Assembly (NCBI GenBank): GCA_023412855.1
Contig: JAEZRJ010000028.1
Span: 1-20,043 of the forward strand
Direction of reading: 5' to 3'
DNA length: 20,043 nucleotides
Source: Bacillota bacterium
GTDB taxonomy: Bacteria > Bacillota > Clostridia > Lachnospirales > Lachnospiraceae
A model generated the notes under the pieces. The model saw only the letters and a list, made by a program, of their open reading frames with translations, had not been told where the DNA came from and ran no database searches. The position numbers were made by a program, and so were the translations under genes. Every line of letters starts with the position of its first letter. Within the stretch, counting starts at the first letter, position 1. Positions 14,066 through 20,043 of the stretch are shown here, one piece after another.

Positions 14066-15220
14066 ATGGAAGTATATTTAGATAATTCGGCTACGACAAG
14101 ATGCTTTGACGATGTGGCGGCCTTGATGACGCAAGCGATGTGCAGGGACTACGGGAACCCGTCCAGCCTGCATTTGAAGGGAGTACAGGCAGAAACTTAT
14201 ATCCGGTATGCCAAAGAAACTATTGCGAAAGCCTTGAAGGTGAATGAAAAGGAAATTTACTTTACTTCAGGAGGAACGGAATCCGACAACATCGCGCTTA
14301 TAGGAAGCGCTCTTGCGAACCATAGAGCGGGCAGGCGGCTGATAACCACGGAGATAGAGCATCCCGGAATTATGCAGGCGATGAAACATTTGGAAGAACA
14401 AGGCTTCCATGTGACCTATCTGCCGGTGGATCAAAATGGAGTCATAAGCTTGGAGGATTTGCGCAGAGCGCTGACGAAAGATACGATACTCGTATCTATC
14501 ATGCATACGAATAATGAGATCGGTGCATTGCAGCCAATAGAGGAGGCGGGAGCTCTCATTAAGAAAGTAAATCCTAACGCGCTGTTCCATGTGGATGCGG
14601 TTCAGGGCTTCGGTAAGTTCCGTATTTATCCCAAGAAGATGAATATCGATATGCTTTCCGCCAGCGGACATAAAATTCATGGTCCGAAAGGCGTGGGATT
14701 TTTATATATTCAGGAAAACATCAAAATAAAACCGATTATTTTTGGAGGCGGACAGCAAAGCGGCATTCGTTCCGGGACGGAGAACGTACCGGGAATCGCA
14801 GGTCTTGGGAAAGCTGTAGAAATGATTTATACTGATTTAGAAGCGGAAGTGAATAAGCTGTATGGTCTAAAGCAGCTATTCGTAGACGGAGTTACGAAGC
14901 TGGAGAATGTCACCGTCAACGGATTGACAGGAAGGGACAGTGCGCCCCACGTGGCCAGCGTATCGGTGAGAGGAATTAGAAGTGAGGTGCTTTTGCACGC
15001 TTTGGAGGACAGAGGAATCTACGTGTCGGCGGGAAGTGCATGCTCGGCGCGCAAGCCACAGCCCTCTGCGACACTCAAAGCTATCGGATTGGAAAAAGAA
15101 TTGTTGGAATCCACCTTACGTTTCAGCTTTTCGGTCTTTACAACTGCGGAGGAAATCGATTATACTTTACAGGCGATGTATGATATAATACCGATGCTTC
15201 GCAAATATACGAGGCATTGA
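14066..15220 (+). CDS. Cysteine desulfurase (NifS/IscS family), probably the ThiI sulfur donor
   Basis: A PLP enzyme of 384 residues that takes sulfur from cysteine as a persulfide on the enzyme. Visible key residues: H99 in TTEIEHPGI (stacks on PLP), the TSGGTESDN phosphate-binding loop, D179 in HVDAVQ, K203 in SASGHKIHGPKG (Schiff base), and the active-site C326 in SAGSACSARK. It begins MEVYLDNSATTR, the usual start of the family. GAGGAG lies about 12 bases before the ATG. The next gene is thiI, as in the nifZ-thiI pair of B. subtilis, so the main job is inferred to be sulfur supply for tRNA 4-thiouridine. No IscU, SufU or IscR gene is nearby, which argues against a general iron-sulfur cluster role. 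Confidence 0.93.
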   Translation: MEVYLDNSATTRCFDDVAALMTQAMCRDYGNPSSLHLKGVQAETYIRYAKETIAKALKVNEKEIYFTSGGTESDNIALIGSALANHRAGRRLITTEIEHPGIMQAMKHLEEQGFHVTYLPVDQNGVISLEDLRRALTKDTILVSIMHTNNEIGALQPIEEAGALIKKVNPNALFHVDAVQGFGKFRIYPKKMNIDMLSASGHKIHGPKGVGFLYIQENIKIKPIIFGGGQQSGIRSGTENVPGIAGLGKAVEMIYTDLEAEVNKLYGLKQLFVDGVTKLENVTVNGLTGRDSAPHVASVSVRGIRSEVLLHALEDRGIYVSAGSACSARKPQPSATLKAIGLEKELLESTLRFSFSVFTTAEEIDYTLQAMYDIIPMLRKYTRH

Positions 15221-15236
15221 CGGCGAAGATATAGAA

Positions 15237-15273
15237 CCCGCGGCGTAATGGCCGCGGGAATGTGCGAAGCACA
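15237..15273 (+). repeat. Paired hairpins resembling the 3' part of repeat family 1
   Basis: CCCGCGGC-6 nt-GCCGCGGG (15237-15244, 15251-15258) is a perfect 8-bp GC stem, followed by TGTGC-GAA-GCACA (15261-15273). The GCGGGAATGTGCGAAGCACA string resembles 5228-5247 and 4367-4382. No T-tract follows, so transcription probably continues into thiI. Confidence 0.5.
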
Positions 15274-15304
15274 ATGAGTAAAGAATGTTTATGGAGGAAT
15301 ACTT

Positions 15305-16483
15305 ATGTTTACAGCTTTTTTAATAAAATATGCTGAAATAGGTGTAAAAGGAAAAAATCGCTATATTTTTGAAGATGCTCTCGTGCAGCAAATAAAATAT
15401 GCGGTAAAGAGATGCGACGGAGAATTTAAAGTCTACCGTACGGAGGGAAGAATCTATGTAGAGGCATTATCCGAATTTGACTTCGACGAAGTGGTGGACA
15501 ACCTAAAGACGGTATTTGGAATTTCCGGTATATGCCCCGTCGTCTATGTGGAAGACGAAGGATTTGAAAAGCTTGGCGAGGATGTTTTAAAATATATCGG
15601 GGAAGTGTATCCCGAAAAGGATAAGACATTTAAGGTATGTGCCAGAAGAGCGAGGAAGAATTATCCTCTGACCTCAATGGAAATCAACAGCGAAATGGGC
15701 GGAATTATTTTGGATAACTGTCCCAAGATGCGGGTGGACGTGCATAAGCCCGATATCATGCTGCATATTGAAATCAGAGAGAAAATATACATTTACTCCG
15801 ACATCATTCCCGGTCCCGGAGGAATGCCCGTAGGTACGGGAGGAAAAGCGATGCTTCTTTTGTCGGGAGGCATCGACTCTCCGGTAGCAGGCTATATGAT
15901 CGCGAAGCGCGGCGTGAAAATCGATGCGGTATATTTCCATGCGCCTCCGTATACGAGCGAAAGAGCGAAGCAGAAGGTAGTGGATCTGGCAAGGCTGGTT
16001 TCCCGCTATACCGGTCCTATATACTTGCATGTTATCAACTTCACCGATATACAGCTTTATATTTATGAAAAATGCCCTCATGAGGAGCTGACGATTATCA
16101 TGCGCCGTTATATGATGCGCATCGCAGAAAAAATCGCGCAGGAAACGGGATGCTTGGGACTGATTACCGGTGAGAGCATCGGACAAGTCGCTTCCCAGAC
16201 GATGCAGAGCCTTGCTGCAACCAACGAAGTATGCACGATGCCGGTATATCGGCCGCTTATCGGCTTCGATAAGATGGAAATCGTAGAAATTTCGGAGAAA
16301 ATCAATACGTATGAGACGTCCATACTTCCCTACGAGGACTGCTGTACGATTTTTGTGGCAAAGCATCCGGTGACTAAGCCGAATCTGAATATTATAAAGA
16401 AGCATGAAGAAAATCTGGAAGAGAAAATTGCCGAGCTGGTGGAGACTGCACTTAAGGATGACGAGCTGATTATTGTACGGTAG
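15305..16483 (+). CDS. thiI: tRNA 4-thiouridine synthase / sulfurtransferase ThiI
   Basis: Activates U8 of tRNA with ATP and transfers sulfur to make 4-thiouridine; in some organisms it also supplies sulfur for thiamine. The 392-residue protein has the N-terminal ferredoxin-like domain starting FLIKYAEIGVKGKNR, the THUMP domain (about 60-165), and the PP-loop ATPase domain with SGGIDS at 187-192. GLITGESIGQVASQT and PYEDCCTIF follow in the C-terminal half. It lacks the rhodanese domain of the E. coli enzyme and ends soon after the pyrophosphatase domain, the Firmicute form. The ATG follows GGAGG by 7 bases. It sits 84 bases after the cysteine desulfurase gene with only hairpins between, so one transcript is likely. 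It converges on the HPr-like gene. Confidence 0.96.
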   Translation: MFTAFLIKYAEIGVKGKNRYIFEDALVQQIKYAVKRCDGEFKVYRTEGRIYVEALSEFDFDEVVDNLKTVFGISGICPVVYVEDEGFEKLGEDVLKYIGEVYPEKDKTFKVCARRARKNYPLTSMEINSEMGGIILDNCPKMRVDVHKPDIMLHIEIREKIYIYSDIIPGPGGMPVGTGGKAMLLLSGGIDSPVAGYMIAKRGVKIDAVYFHAPPYTSERAKQKVVDLARLVSRYTGPIYLHVINFTDIQLYIYEKCPHEELTIIMRRYMMRIAEKIAQETGCLGLITGESIGQVASQTMQSLAATNEVCTMPVYRPLIGFDKMEIVEISEKINTYETSILPYEDCCTIFVAKHPVTKPNLNIIKKHEENLEEKIAELVETALKDDELIIVR

Positions 16484-16488
16484 ACGTG

Positions 16489-16509
16489 AAAAGTAATAGC
16501 AGTACTTTT
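16489..16509 (+). terminator. Weak intrinsic terminator after thiI
   Basis: AAAAGTA (16489-16495) pairs with TACTTTT (16503-16509), a 7-bp stem ending in four Ts, followed by a second small palindrome TTCTGTT-ACAG-AACAGAA (16508-16525). The stem is AT-rich and short, so efficiency is uncertain. Confidence 0.45.
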
Positions 16510-16644
16510 CTGTTACAGAACAGAAGTGTGCACAGGTACCTTCGCAGCTAAATGCTTCGGCAGCACAGCTTTTGTTCCGTGCGCGCAGCTGCGCATTATT
16601 TGTCCAAAGGGCTTTTATGTAATAGGAACACTTTCCTGTTACAT
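16510..16644 (-). repeat. Terminator-linked repeat, family 1, long copy on the minus strand
   Basis: Read on the minus strand it starts right after the T-tract of the HPr-like gene's terminator with the palindrome ATGTAACAGGAA-AGTG-TTCCTATTACAT (16644-16617). It continues with the GC-rich core (16592-16559, 31/34 match to 5184-5217). Bases 16612-16637 are the exact complement of 1062-1087. It fills most of the space between the convergent genes. Confidence 0.68.
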
Positions 16645-16675
16645 AAAAAAGCATTCGGATTAACTTCCGAATGCT
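16645..16675 (-). terminator. Intrinsic terminator of the HPr-like gene
   Basis: On the minus strand AGCATTCGG (16675-16667) pairs with CCGAATGCT (16658-16650), a perfect 9-bp stem with an 8-nt loop, followed by six Ts (16650-16645). Two more small hairpins, TTCAGC-TTAT-GCTGAA (16697-16712) and AATAATTGC...GCAATTATT (16711-16742), lie between the stop codon and this stem. Confidence 0.85.
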
Positions 16676-16740
16676 CTTCATTACTTTGTCATATTGTTCA
16701 GCTTATGCTGAATAATTGCCAAGCTTGATACTAGCAATTA

Positions 16741-16971
16741 TTAAATCATGTAAGGCTTTAATGCATTGAGTACTTCTTCTGCATTGTCTTCTGCATGAAT
16801 GTTCAGGTCGATCGGTTTTGACAGATCCAAGCTGAAGATGCCCATAATGGACTTTGCGTCAATAACATATCTGCCAGATACTAAATCAAAATCATAATCG
16901 AATTTCGTGATATCATTTACAAAAGATTTTACCTTATCAATAGAATTTAAAGAAATCTGAACTGTTTTCAT
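16741..16971 (-). CDS. HPr family protein lacking the PTS histidine (Crh-like)
   Basis: A 76-residue protein with the HPr fold pattern. The regulatory-serine motif is conserved: DAKSIMGIFSLDLSKP, where S41 corresponds to Ser46 of HPr, the HPrK target. The region that should hold the catalytic His15 (usually GLHARP) reads NSIDKVKSF and has no histidine, so PEP-dependent phosphotransfer is not expected. By analogy with B. subtilis Crh, it may act in catabolite control through serine phosphorylation and CcpA; that is inference. Ribosome site AAGGAGGT is ideal, 9 bases before the ATG. It is a single-gene transcript divergent from mtaB, with its own terminator. A short DUF-type HPr homologue of unknown role is the alternative. 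Confidence 0.85.
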   Translation of the reverse strand: MKTVQISLNSIDKVKSFVNDITKFDYDFDLVSGRYVIDAKSIMGIFSLDLSKPIDLNIHAEDNAEEVLNALKPYMI

Positions 16972-16985
16972 TGGTTTCTACCTCC

Positions 16986-17014
16986 TTGATGTTTTCATAC
17001 CTTCTGTTTATTAT
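16986..17014 (+). promoter_or_regulatory. Candidate promoter of mtaB
   Basis: TTGATG (16986-16991), a 17-bp spacer, TATTAT (17009-17014). It shares its -10 region with the divergent HPr-like promoter, so the two genes may compete for polymerase. Confidence 0.4.
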
Positions 17015-17041
17015 ACTAACGGGTGAGCCGGTAAAAGTCAA
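17010..17041 (-). promoter_or_regulatory. Candidate promoter of the HPr-like gene
   Basis: On the minus strand TTGACT (17041-17036) is followed after 17 bp by TAGTAT (17018-17013), or after 20 bp by a perfect TATAAT (17015-17010). It overlaps the proposed mtaB promoter on the other strand. Confidence 0.45.
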
Positions 17042-17074
17042 TGCTAAAACAATACAAAAAAAGTGAGGAATAAT

Positions 17075-18418
17075 ATGAAATGTGTAGCATTACATAACCT
17101 GGGCTGTAAAGTCAACGGATATGAAATGGACGTAATGCAACAAATGTTACAAGAAAAGGGATATAAAATTGTACCATTTGATGAATGGGCGGATATATAT
17201 ATCGTAAATACGTGTACAGTTACCAATATTGCGGATCGAAAAAGCAGGCAAATGCTTCATAAAGCGCGTAAATTGAACCCTGAGGCTGTGGTCGTTGCGG
17301 CGGGCTGTTACGTGCAAACGGGGAAAGAAGACGTGCTGAAGGACGTAGGCGTAGACTTGGCAATCGGAAATAATAAGAAAAAAGAGCTGCTTCCCATTCT
17401 GGAAAAGTTCCTGGAAGAAAAAGGCGGCGAAGCAAACGAAAAAACGAATGCCAGCTTCAAAACACTTGACGATACGACGATAATAGATATAGGAAATACA
17501 AAAGAATTTGAAAATATGCAGCTAAAAGAAACCTCTGGAAATACCCGCGCCTATATTAAGATTCAGGACGGATGCAACCAATTCTGTTCCTATTGCATTA
17601 TCCCTTATGCGAGAGGCAGGGTAAGAAGCAGAAAAGAAGAGGATATTCTGGAGGAAATAACCGGACTTGTCGGGAGAGGATATAAAGAGGTGGTGCTGAC
17701 CGGAATTCATATTAGTTCCTATGGAACAGATTTCGGTGAACCGGCCCTGCTTGCGCTTATAGAGAGCATTCACGGAGTAGTAGGAATCGAAAGAATCCGC
17801 TTGGGCTCTCTGGAGCCCGGAATCGTTACGAAGGAGTTTGCGGTCAGGCTAAGAGCGCTTCCCAAGTTCTGCCCGCATTTCCATCTATCCCTTCAGAGCG
17901 GCTGCGATGAGACTCTCAAAAGGATGAATAGGAAATACACCTCGGGGGAATACTACGAAAAAGTGGAGCTGTTGCGCGGAATATTCGATAGTCCGGCCAT
18001 TACCACGGACGTCATTGTAGGTTTTCCCGGAGAAACGCAGGAAGAATTCGATATCACAAGAAAGTACTTGGAGAAAATAAAGCTTTATGAAATGCACATT
18101 TTCAAATATTCCAAAAGAAAAGGTACCCGTGCGGCAGAAATGAAGGAGCAGGTGCCGGATGAAGAAAAGACAAGAAGGAGCAACCTTCTGCTTTCTATGG
18201 AAAAGGAATATTCTCAGGATTATAGGACCGGCTACATAGGAGAAGAAGTAGAGGTACTGTTCGAGGAAGAAAAAGTGATAGACGGAGTATGCTATCAGAC
18301 AGGACATACAAGGCAATATGTTAAGGTGGCGAAGCGAAGTGAGGACTGCCTGTCCAACCGCTTGATAAAGGGAAAGACCGTAGGTTTTTTGCAGGAGGAT
18401 ATACTACTCATTGAGTAA
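17075..18418 (+). CDS. mtaB: tRNA (N6-threonylcarbamoyladenosine37-C2)-methylthiotransferase MtaB
   Basis: A radical SAM enzyme with two [4Fe-4S] clusters that converts t6A37 to ms2t6A in ANN-decoding tRNAs. The 447-residue protein has the N-terminal methylthiotransferase domain with three cluster cysteines C11 (NLGCKVN), C47 (NTCTVT) and C78 (AAGCYV). The radical SAM core carries CNQFCSYC with C167, C171 and C174, then VVLTGIHISSYG and LSLQSGCDETLKRMNRKY. A TRAM domain occupies the last ~65 residues. The NLGCKVNGYE start is the MtaB type, not MiaB. The ATG at 17075 is used because GTGAGGA, six bases before it, is a ribosome site; the GTG at 17063 would put that site inside the gene. It corresponds to yqeV, separated from rsmE here by three inserted genes. 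Confidence 0.95.
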   Translation: MKCVALHNLGCKVNGYEMDVMQQMLQEKGYKIVPFDEWADIYIVNTCTVTNIADRKSRQMLHKARKLNPEAVVVAAGCYVQTGKEDVLKDVGVDLAIGNNKKKELLPILEKFLEEKGGEANEKTNASFKTLDDTTIIDIGNTKEFENMQLKETSGNTRAYIKIQDGCNQFCSYCIIPYARGRVRSRKEEDILEEITGLVGRGYKEVVLTGIHISSYGTDFGEPALLALIESIHGVVGIERIRLGSLEPGIVTKEFAVRLRALPKFCPHFHLSLQSGCDETLKRMNRKYTSGEYYEKVELLRGIFDSPAITTDVIVGFPGETQEEFDITRKYLEKIKLYEMHIFKYSKRKGTRAAEMKEQVPDEEKTRRSNLLLSMEKEYSQDYRTGYIGEEVEVLFEEEKVIDGVCYQTGHTRQYVKVAKRSEDCLSNRLIKGKTVGFLQEDILLIE

Positions 18419-18462
18419 AGAATACGGAAAATCGTTCGATAAAAGAAATAAGTGTTCACACA

Positions 18463-18488
18463 GTAGCTAACACTTGCTGTTAAGCTAC
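18463..18488 (+). other. Hairpin after mtaB without a T-tract
   Basis: GTAGCTAACA pairs with TGTTAAGCTAC (one bulged A), a 10-bp stem with a 5-nt loop, 45 bases after the mtaB stop. No T-run follows. It may be a weak terminator or the 5' part of the repeat unit that continues to 18594. Confidence 0.4.
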
Positions 18489-18517
18489 GTAAGAAAGTGA
18501 TTCAAGGGATGATTTCT

Positions 18518-18594
18518 GCTTCGCGAAGCGAATTTACGTGCAAAATTTGTATTGCAGTAATCATGCGTTACTGAGAACGGAGTGAACAGTAACG
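18518..18594 (+). repeat. Palindromic repeat, family 2, long copy after mtaB
   Basis: This contains the 12-bp perfect palindrome GCTTCGCGAAGC (18518-18529) and the hairpin CGTTACTG...CAGTAACG (18567-18574, 18587-18594). Bases 18565-18594 differ from 12059-12088 at one position. Upstream ATGATTTCTGC (18509-18519) also occurs near the inverted copy (11996-12006), so the repeated unit is longer than the hairpin. Confidence 0.65.
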
Positions 18595-18626
18595 AAATGA
18601 GCAATCATTAAATTAATGTAAATTGA

Positions 18627-18655
18627 TTGAATTTTTTGAACGAATAGGGTAATAT
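18627..18655 (+). promoter_or_regulatory. Candidate promoter of the ireB-ruvX-DUF1292 operon
   Basis: TTGAAT (18627-18632), a 17-bp spacer and TAATAT (18650-18655), 48 bases before the ireB start. Both boxes match four of six or better. Confidence 0.4.
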
Positions 18656-18703
18656 GGTGATTAGAGAGAGTTAACTGGCGACAATAGATAAGGGCGTGAT
18701 TAT

Positions 18704-18973
18704 ATGCAGGATTTTGGAAATACACAATTTTTTAGCGTGGAGACCGAGCCGGAGACAGGTGTGGAAGTAGTCTTGGCCACGGTATATGAAGCATTGACGG
18801 AAAAAGGATATAATCCGGTGAATCAGATCGTAGGGTATATTATGTCCGGAGACCCCACATATATTACAAGCCATAAGAGTGCGAGAAGCCTTATCATGAA
18901 AGTAGAAAGAGACGAGCTGGTAGAAGAACTGCTTACGAAATATATTGAGGCGAAGCACTGGAAAAACCGGTAA
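18704..18973 (+). CDS. ireB: IreB family regulatory phosphoprotein (UPF0297, YrzL)
   Basis: A small cytoplasmic protein of 89 residues, the exact family size. In Enterococcus faecalis, IreB is a substrate of the PASTA kinase IreK and a negative regulator of cephalosporin resistance, phosphorylated on N-terminal threonines. Here T7 in MQDFGNTQFF is the candidate site. Conserved elements are VYEALTEKGYNPVNQIVGYIMSG, DPTYITSHKSAR and a C-terminal helix ending EAKHWKNR. The ATG follows AAGGGCGTGATT at an acceptable distance. It is followed by ruvX after 35 bases and a DUF1292 gene, the same order as yrzL-yrrK-yrzB in B. subtilis. The identity is firm; the resistance role in this organism is inferred. 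Confidence 0.92.
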   Translation: MQDFGNTQFFSVETEPETGVEVVLATVYEALTEKGYNPVNQIVGYIMSGDPTYITSHKSARSLIMKVERDELVEELLTKYIEAKHWKNR

Positions 18974-19008
18974 AGAACATTTGTGGAAGGATATAAAAGG
19001 GTGAATCC

Positions 19009-19443
19009 ATGCGTATCATGGGCTTGGATTTCGGGTCGAAGACGGTAGGAGTGGCAATCAGCGACGCTTTGCTTCTCACTGCTCAGGGCATTGAAATCAT
19101 AGAGAGAAAAGAAGAGAATAAATTACGAAAGACATTGGCTCGCATAGAGGAGCTGATTGTAGAATATGAAGTAAAGGAAATTGTGTTGGGGCTTCCAAAG
19201 AATATGAACGATACGCTGGGAGTACGTGTGGAGCTTTCCATGGATTTCAAGGATATGCTGGAACGCAGAACAGGGCTGCCCGTCAGGATGTGGGACGAGA
19301 GGCTCACTACCGTTGCGGCGGACAGGGTGATGAAGGAAGCCGGAATACGGCGGGAGCATAGGAAGGAGCATGTGGATAGAATTGCTGCGTGCTTTATATT
19401 GCAAGGATATTTGGATTACCGTAAGAACGAGGAGAACAAGTAG
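19009..19443 (+). CDS. ruvX: Holliday junction resolvase-like / pre-16S rRNA nuclease (YqgF/RuvX)
   Basis: A compact RNase H-fold nuclease of 144 residues, now regarded mainly as the enzyme that processes the 5' end of 16S rRNA; the recombination role is doubtful. Active-site acidic residues are visible: D7 in MGLDFGSKTVGVA, D96/E97 in MWDERLTT and D123 in HVDRIAA. The motif EIVLGLPKNMNDTLG in the middle is the family signature. The ATG at 19009 follows AAAAGGGTGA by 6 bases. Second gene of a conserved trio; its TAG stop overlaps the GTG start of the next gene by one base, which implies translational coupling. Confidence 0.95.
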   Translation: MRIMGLDFGSKTVGVAISDALLLTAQGIEIIERKEENKLRKTLARIEELIVEYEVKEIVLGLPKNMNDTLGVRVELSMDFKDMLERRTGLPVRMWDERLTTVAADRVMKEAGIRREHRKEHVDRIAACFILQGYLDYRKNEENK

Positions 19444-19697
19444 TGGATAAAATAATTTTTAAACCGGAGAACGAGGAGCCGGTTGAATTTTATGTGTTGG
19501 AACAGACGAAGATAGGAGGCTGTCAGTACATTCTTGTAACTGAGCAGGAAGAGGGAGACAGCGACGCATTGATTTTGAAAGATATCTCCGCACCGGAGGA
19601 GCCCGAGGCGATTTATGAAATCGTGGAAGATGATACGGAGCTTAGTGCCGTTGCGGCAGTTTTTGAAAATATACTGGAGGATATTGAACTTTCCTGA
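19443..19697 (+). CDS. DUF1292 domain-containing protein (YrzB-like)
   Basis: A small, very acidic protein of 84 residues, the normal size for DUF1292. It begins MDKIIFKPENEEPVEFYVLEQT, continues with ILVTEQEEGDSDALILKD, and ends in an acidic helix EDDTELSAVAAVFENILED. Function is unknown; no catalytic or metal motif is seen. The GTG start at 19443 overlaps the ruvX stop by one base, and there is no separate ribosome site of good quality, so translation probably depends on coupling with ruvX. The ireB-ruvX-DUF1292 order is widely conserved in Firmicutes, which suggests a shared role in envelope or ribosome homeostasis without proving one. Confidence 0.9.
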   Translation: MDKIIFKPENEEPVEFYVLEQTKIGGCQYILVTEQEEGDSDALILKDISAPEEPEAIYEIVEDDTELSAVAAVFENILEDIELS

Positions 19698-19759
19698 TTG
19701 TAAAATAAGGGAAGGCGACCGAGGCAGAGGGCTGTCTTAAGATAGTTGTAAAGGGGAGG

Positions 19760-19786
19760 GTAACTGTGAAGGTACTGGACAGTTAC
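19760..19786 (+). promoter_or_regulatory. Perfect inverted repeat in the leader of the Fur-family gene
   Basis: GTAACTGT (19760-19767) and ACAGTTAC (19779-19786) form a perfect 8-bp inverted repeat with an 11-bp centre. It ends next to the AAGGGA ribosome site. It could be an operator or a translation-control hairpin. It does not match the Fur or PerR box consensus that I know. Confidence 0.35.
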
Positions 19787-19801
19787 AAGGGATGATAGCA
19801 A

Positions 19802-20043
19802 ATGGGAGTGGACAGAGAGCAGTTTAAACAGTTGTTGAAGGATAAAGGTTTAAAGGTAACTACCCAGAGGCTTCTAGTATTGGAAGCTCTTGCTGCATGC
19901 CCCGACAGACATCTGACCGCGGAAGAAATTTATGAAATGGTAAAAGCAGACTATCCCGAGATAGGGCTTGCTACTGTTTATAGAACGATACAGATACTTT
20001 TAGAGCTGCATTTAATCGATCGCATCAATTTGGACGACGGTTT
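19802..20043 (+). CDS. Fur family transcriptional regulator (N-terminal part, cut by window end)
   Basis: The first 80 residues of a metal-dependent repressor of the Fur/PerR/Zur family. The winged-helix DNA-binding domain is visible: GLKVTTQRLLVLEAL, HLTAEEIYEMVKADYP, then the recognition helix signature IGLATVYRTIQILLELHLI. The gene continues beyond the window, so the zinc-binding cysteines and regulatory metal ligands that separate Fur, PerR and Zur cannot be seen. The ATG at 19802 follows AAGGGA by 9 bases. It lies 104 bases after the DUF1292 gene with no terminator between, so it may belong to the same transcript. Confidence 0.9.
   Translation, partial: MGVDREQFKQLLKDKGLKVTTQRLLVLEALAACPDRHLTAEEIYEMVKADYPEIGLATVYRTIQILLELHLIDRINLDDG

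Noticed and set aside
15237..15273. Terminator between the cysteine desulfurase gene and thiI
   Set aside because: Both stems are strong but no T-tract follows either, so an intrinsic terminator is not supported.
15674..16681. 335-codon minus-strand open frame opposite thiI
   Set aside because: Shadow of the thiI coding frame; composition is unlike a real protein, and the true minus-strand gene here (HPr-like) starts beyond it with its own terminator.

Overview
The window looks like a chromosomal segment of an anaerobic Firmicute, most likely of the Lachnospiraceae (Clostridia). The evidence is the order hrcA-grpE-dnaK-dnaJ then prmA-rsmE then mtaB (the B. subtilis hrcA...yqeT-yqeU-yqeV order), the ireB-ruvX-DUF1292 trio, a CIRCE operator, strong AGGAGG-type ribosome sites, moderate GC and a DUF6465-type protein. 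It is mostly core housekeeping DNA. I see no phage, transposase, CRISPR array, rRNA or tRNA.

Layout. 1-968: the in-frame end of a family-1 glycoside hydrolase running without a stop into mannose-6-phosphate isomerase. 1187-4188: class I/II aminotransferase, patatin-like lipase and undecaprenyl-diphosphate phosphatase (uppP). 4189-4680: a gene-poor stretch with a terminator, a repeat, several hairpins and a promoter overlapping a long inverted repeat. 4681-5133: a Lys/Ala-rich DUF6465-type protein. 5352-10558: the heat-shock operon hrcA-grpE-dnaK-dnaJ behind a promoter and a CIRCE operator. 10647-11828 (minus): a DUF3048 lipoprotein sharing a bidirectional terminator with dnaJ. 12202-13992: prmA and rsmE (L11 and 16S rRNA methylation). 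14066-16483: a cysteine desulfurase and thiI, a likely sulfur relay to tRNA 4-thiouridine. 16741-16971 (minus): an HPr-like protein without the PTS histidine. 17075-18418: mtaB, tRNA methylthiotransferase. 18704-20043: ireB, ruvX, a DUF1292 protein and the start of a Fur-family regulator.

The genes are concerned with protein folding under stress, ribosome and tRNA modification, rRNA maturation, and cell-wall lipid recycling.

The least explained parts lie between genes. Two families of small palindromic repeats recur. One (four related copies) sits next to the T-tracts of intrinsic terminators or gene ends and includes a 26-nt exact match between copies about 15.5 kb apart. The other (three copies) has a conserved hairpin with a covarying base pair. 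The other notable points are the apparent glycoside hydrolase-ManA fusion with a shortened ManA N-terminus, the Crh-like HPr, and the 4.4-4.56 kb structured region. I do not see a convincing new defence or biosynthetic system.
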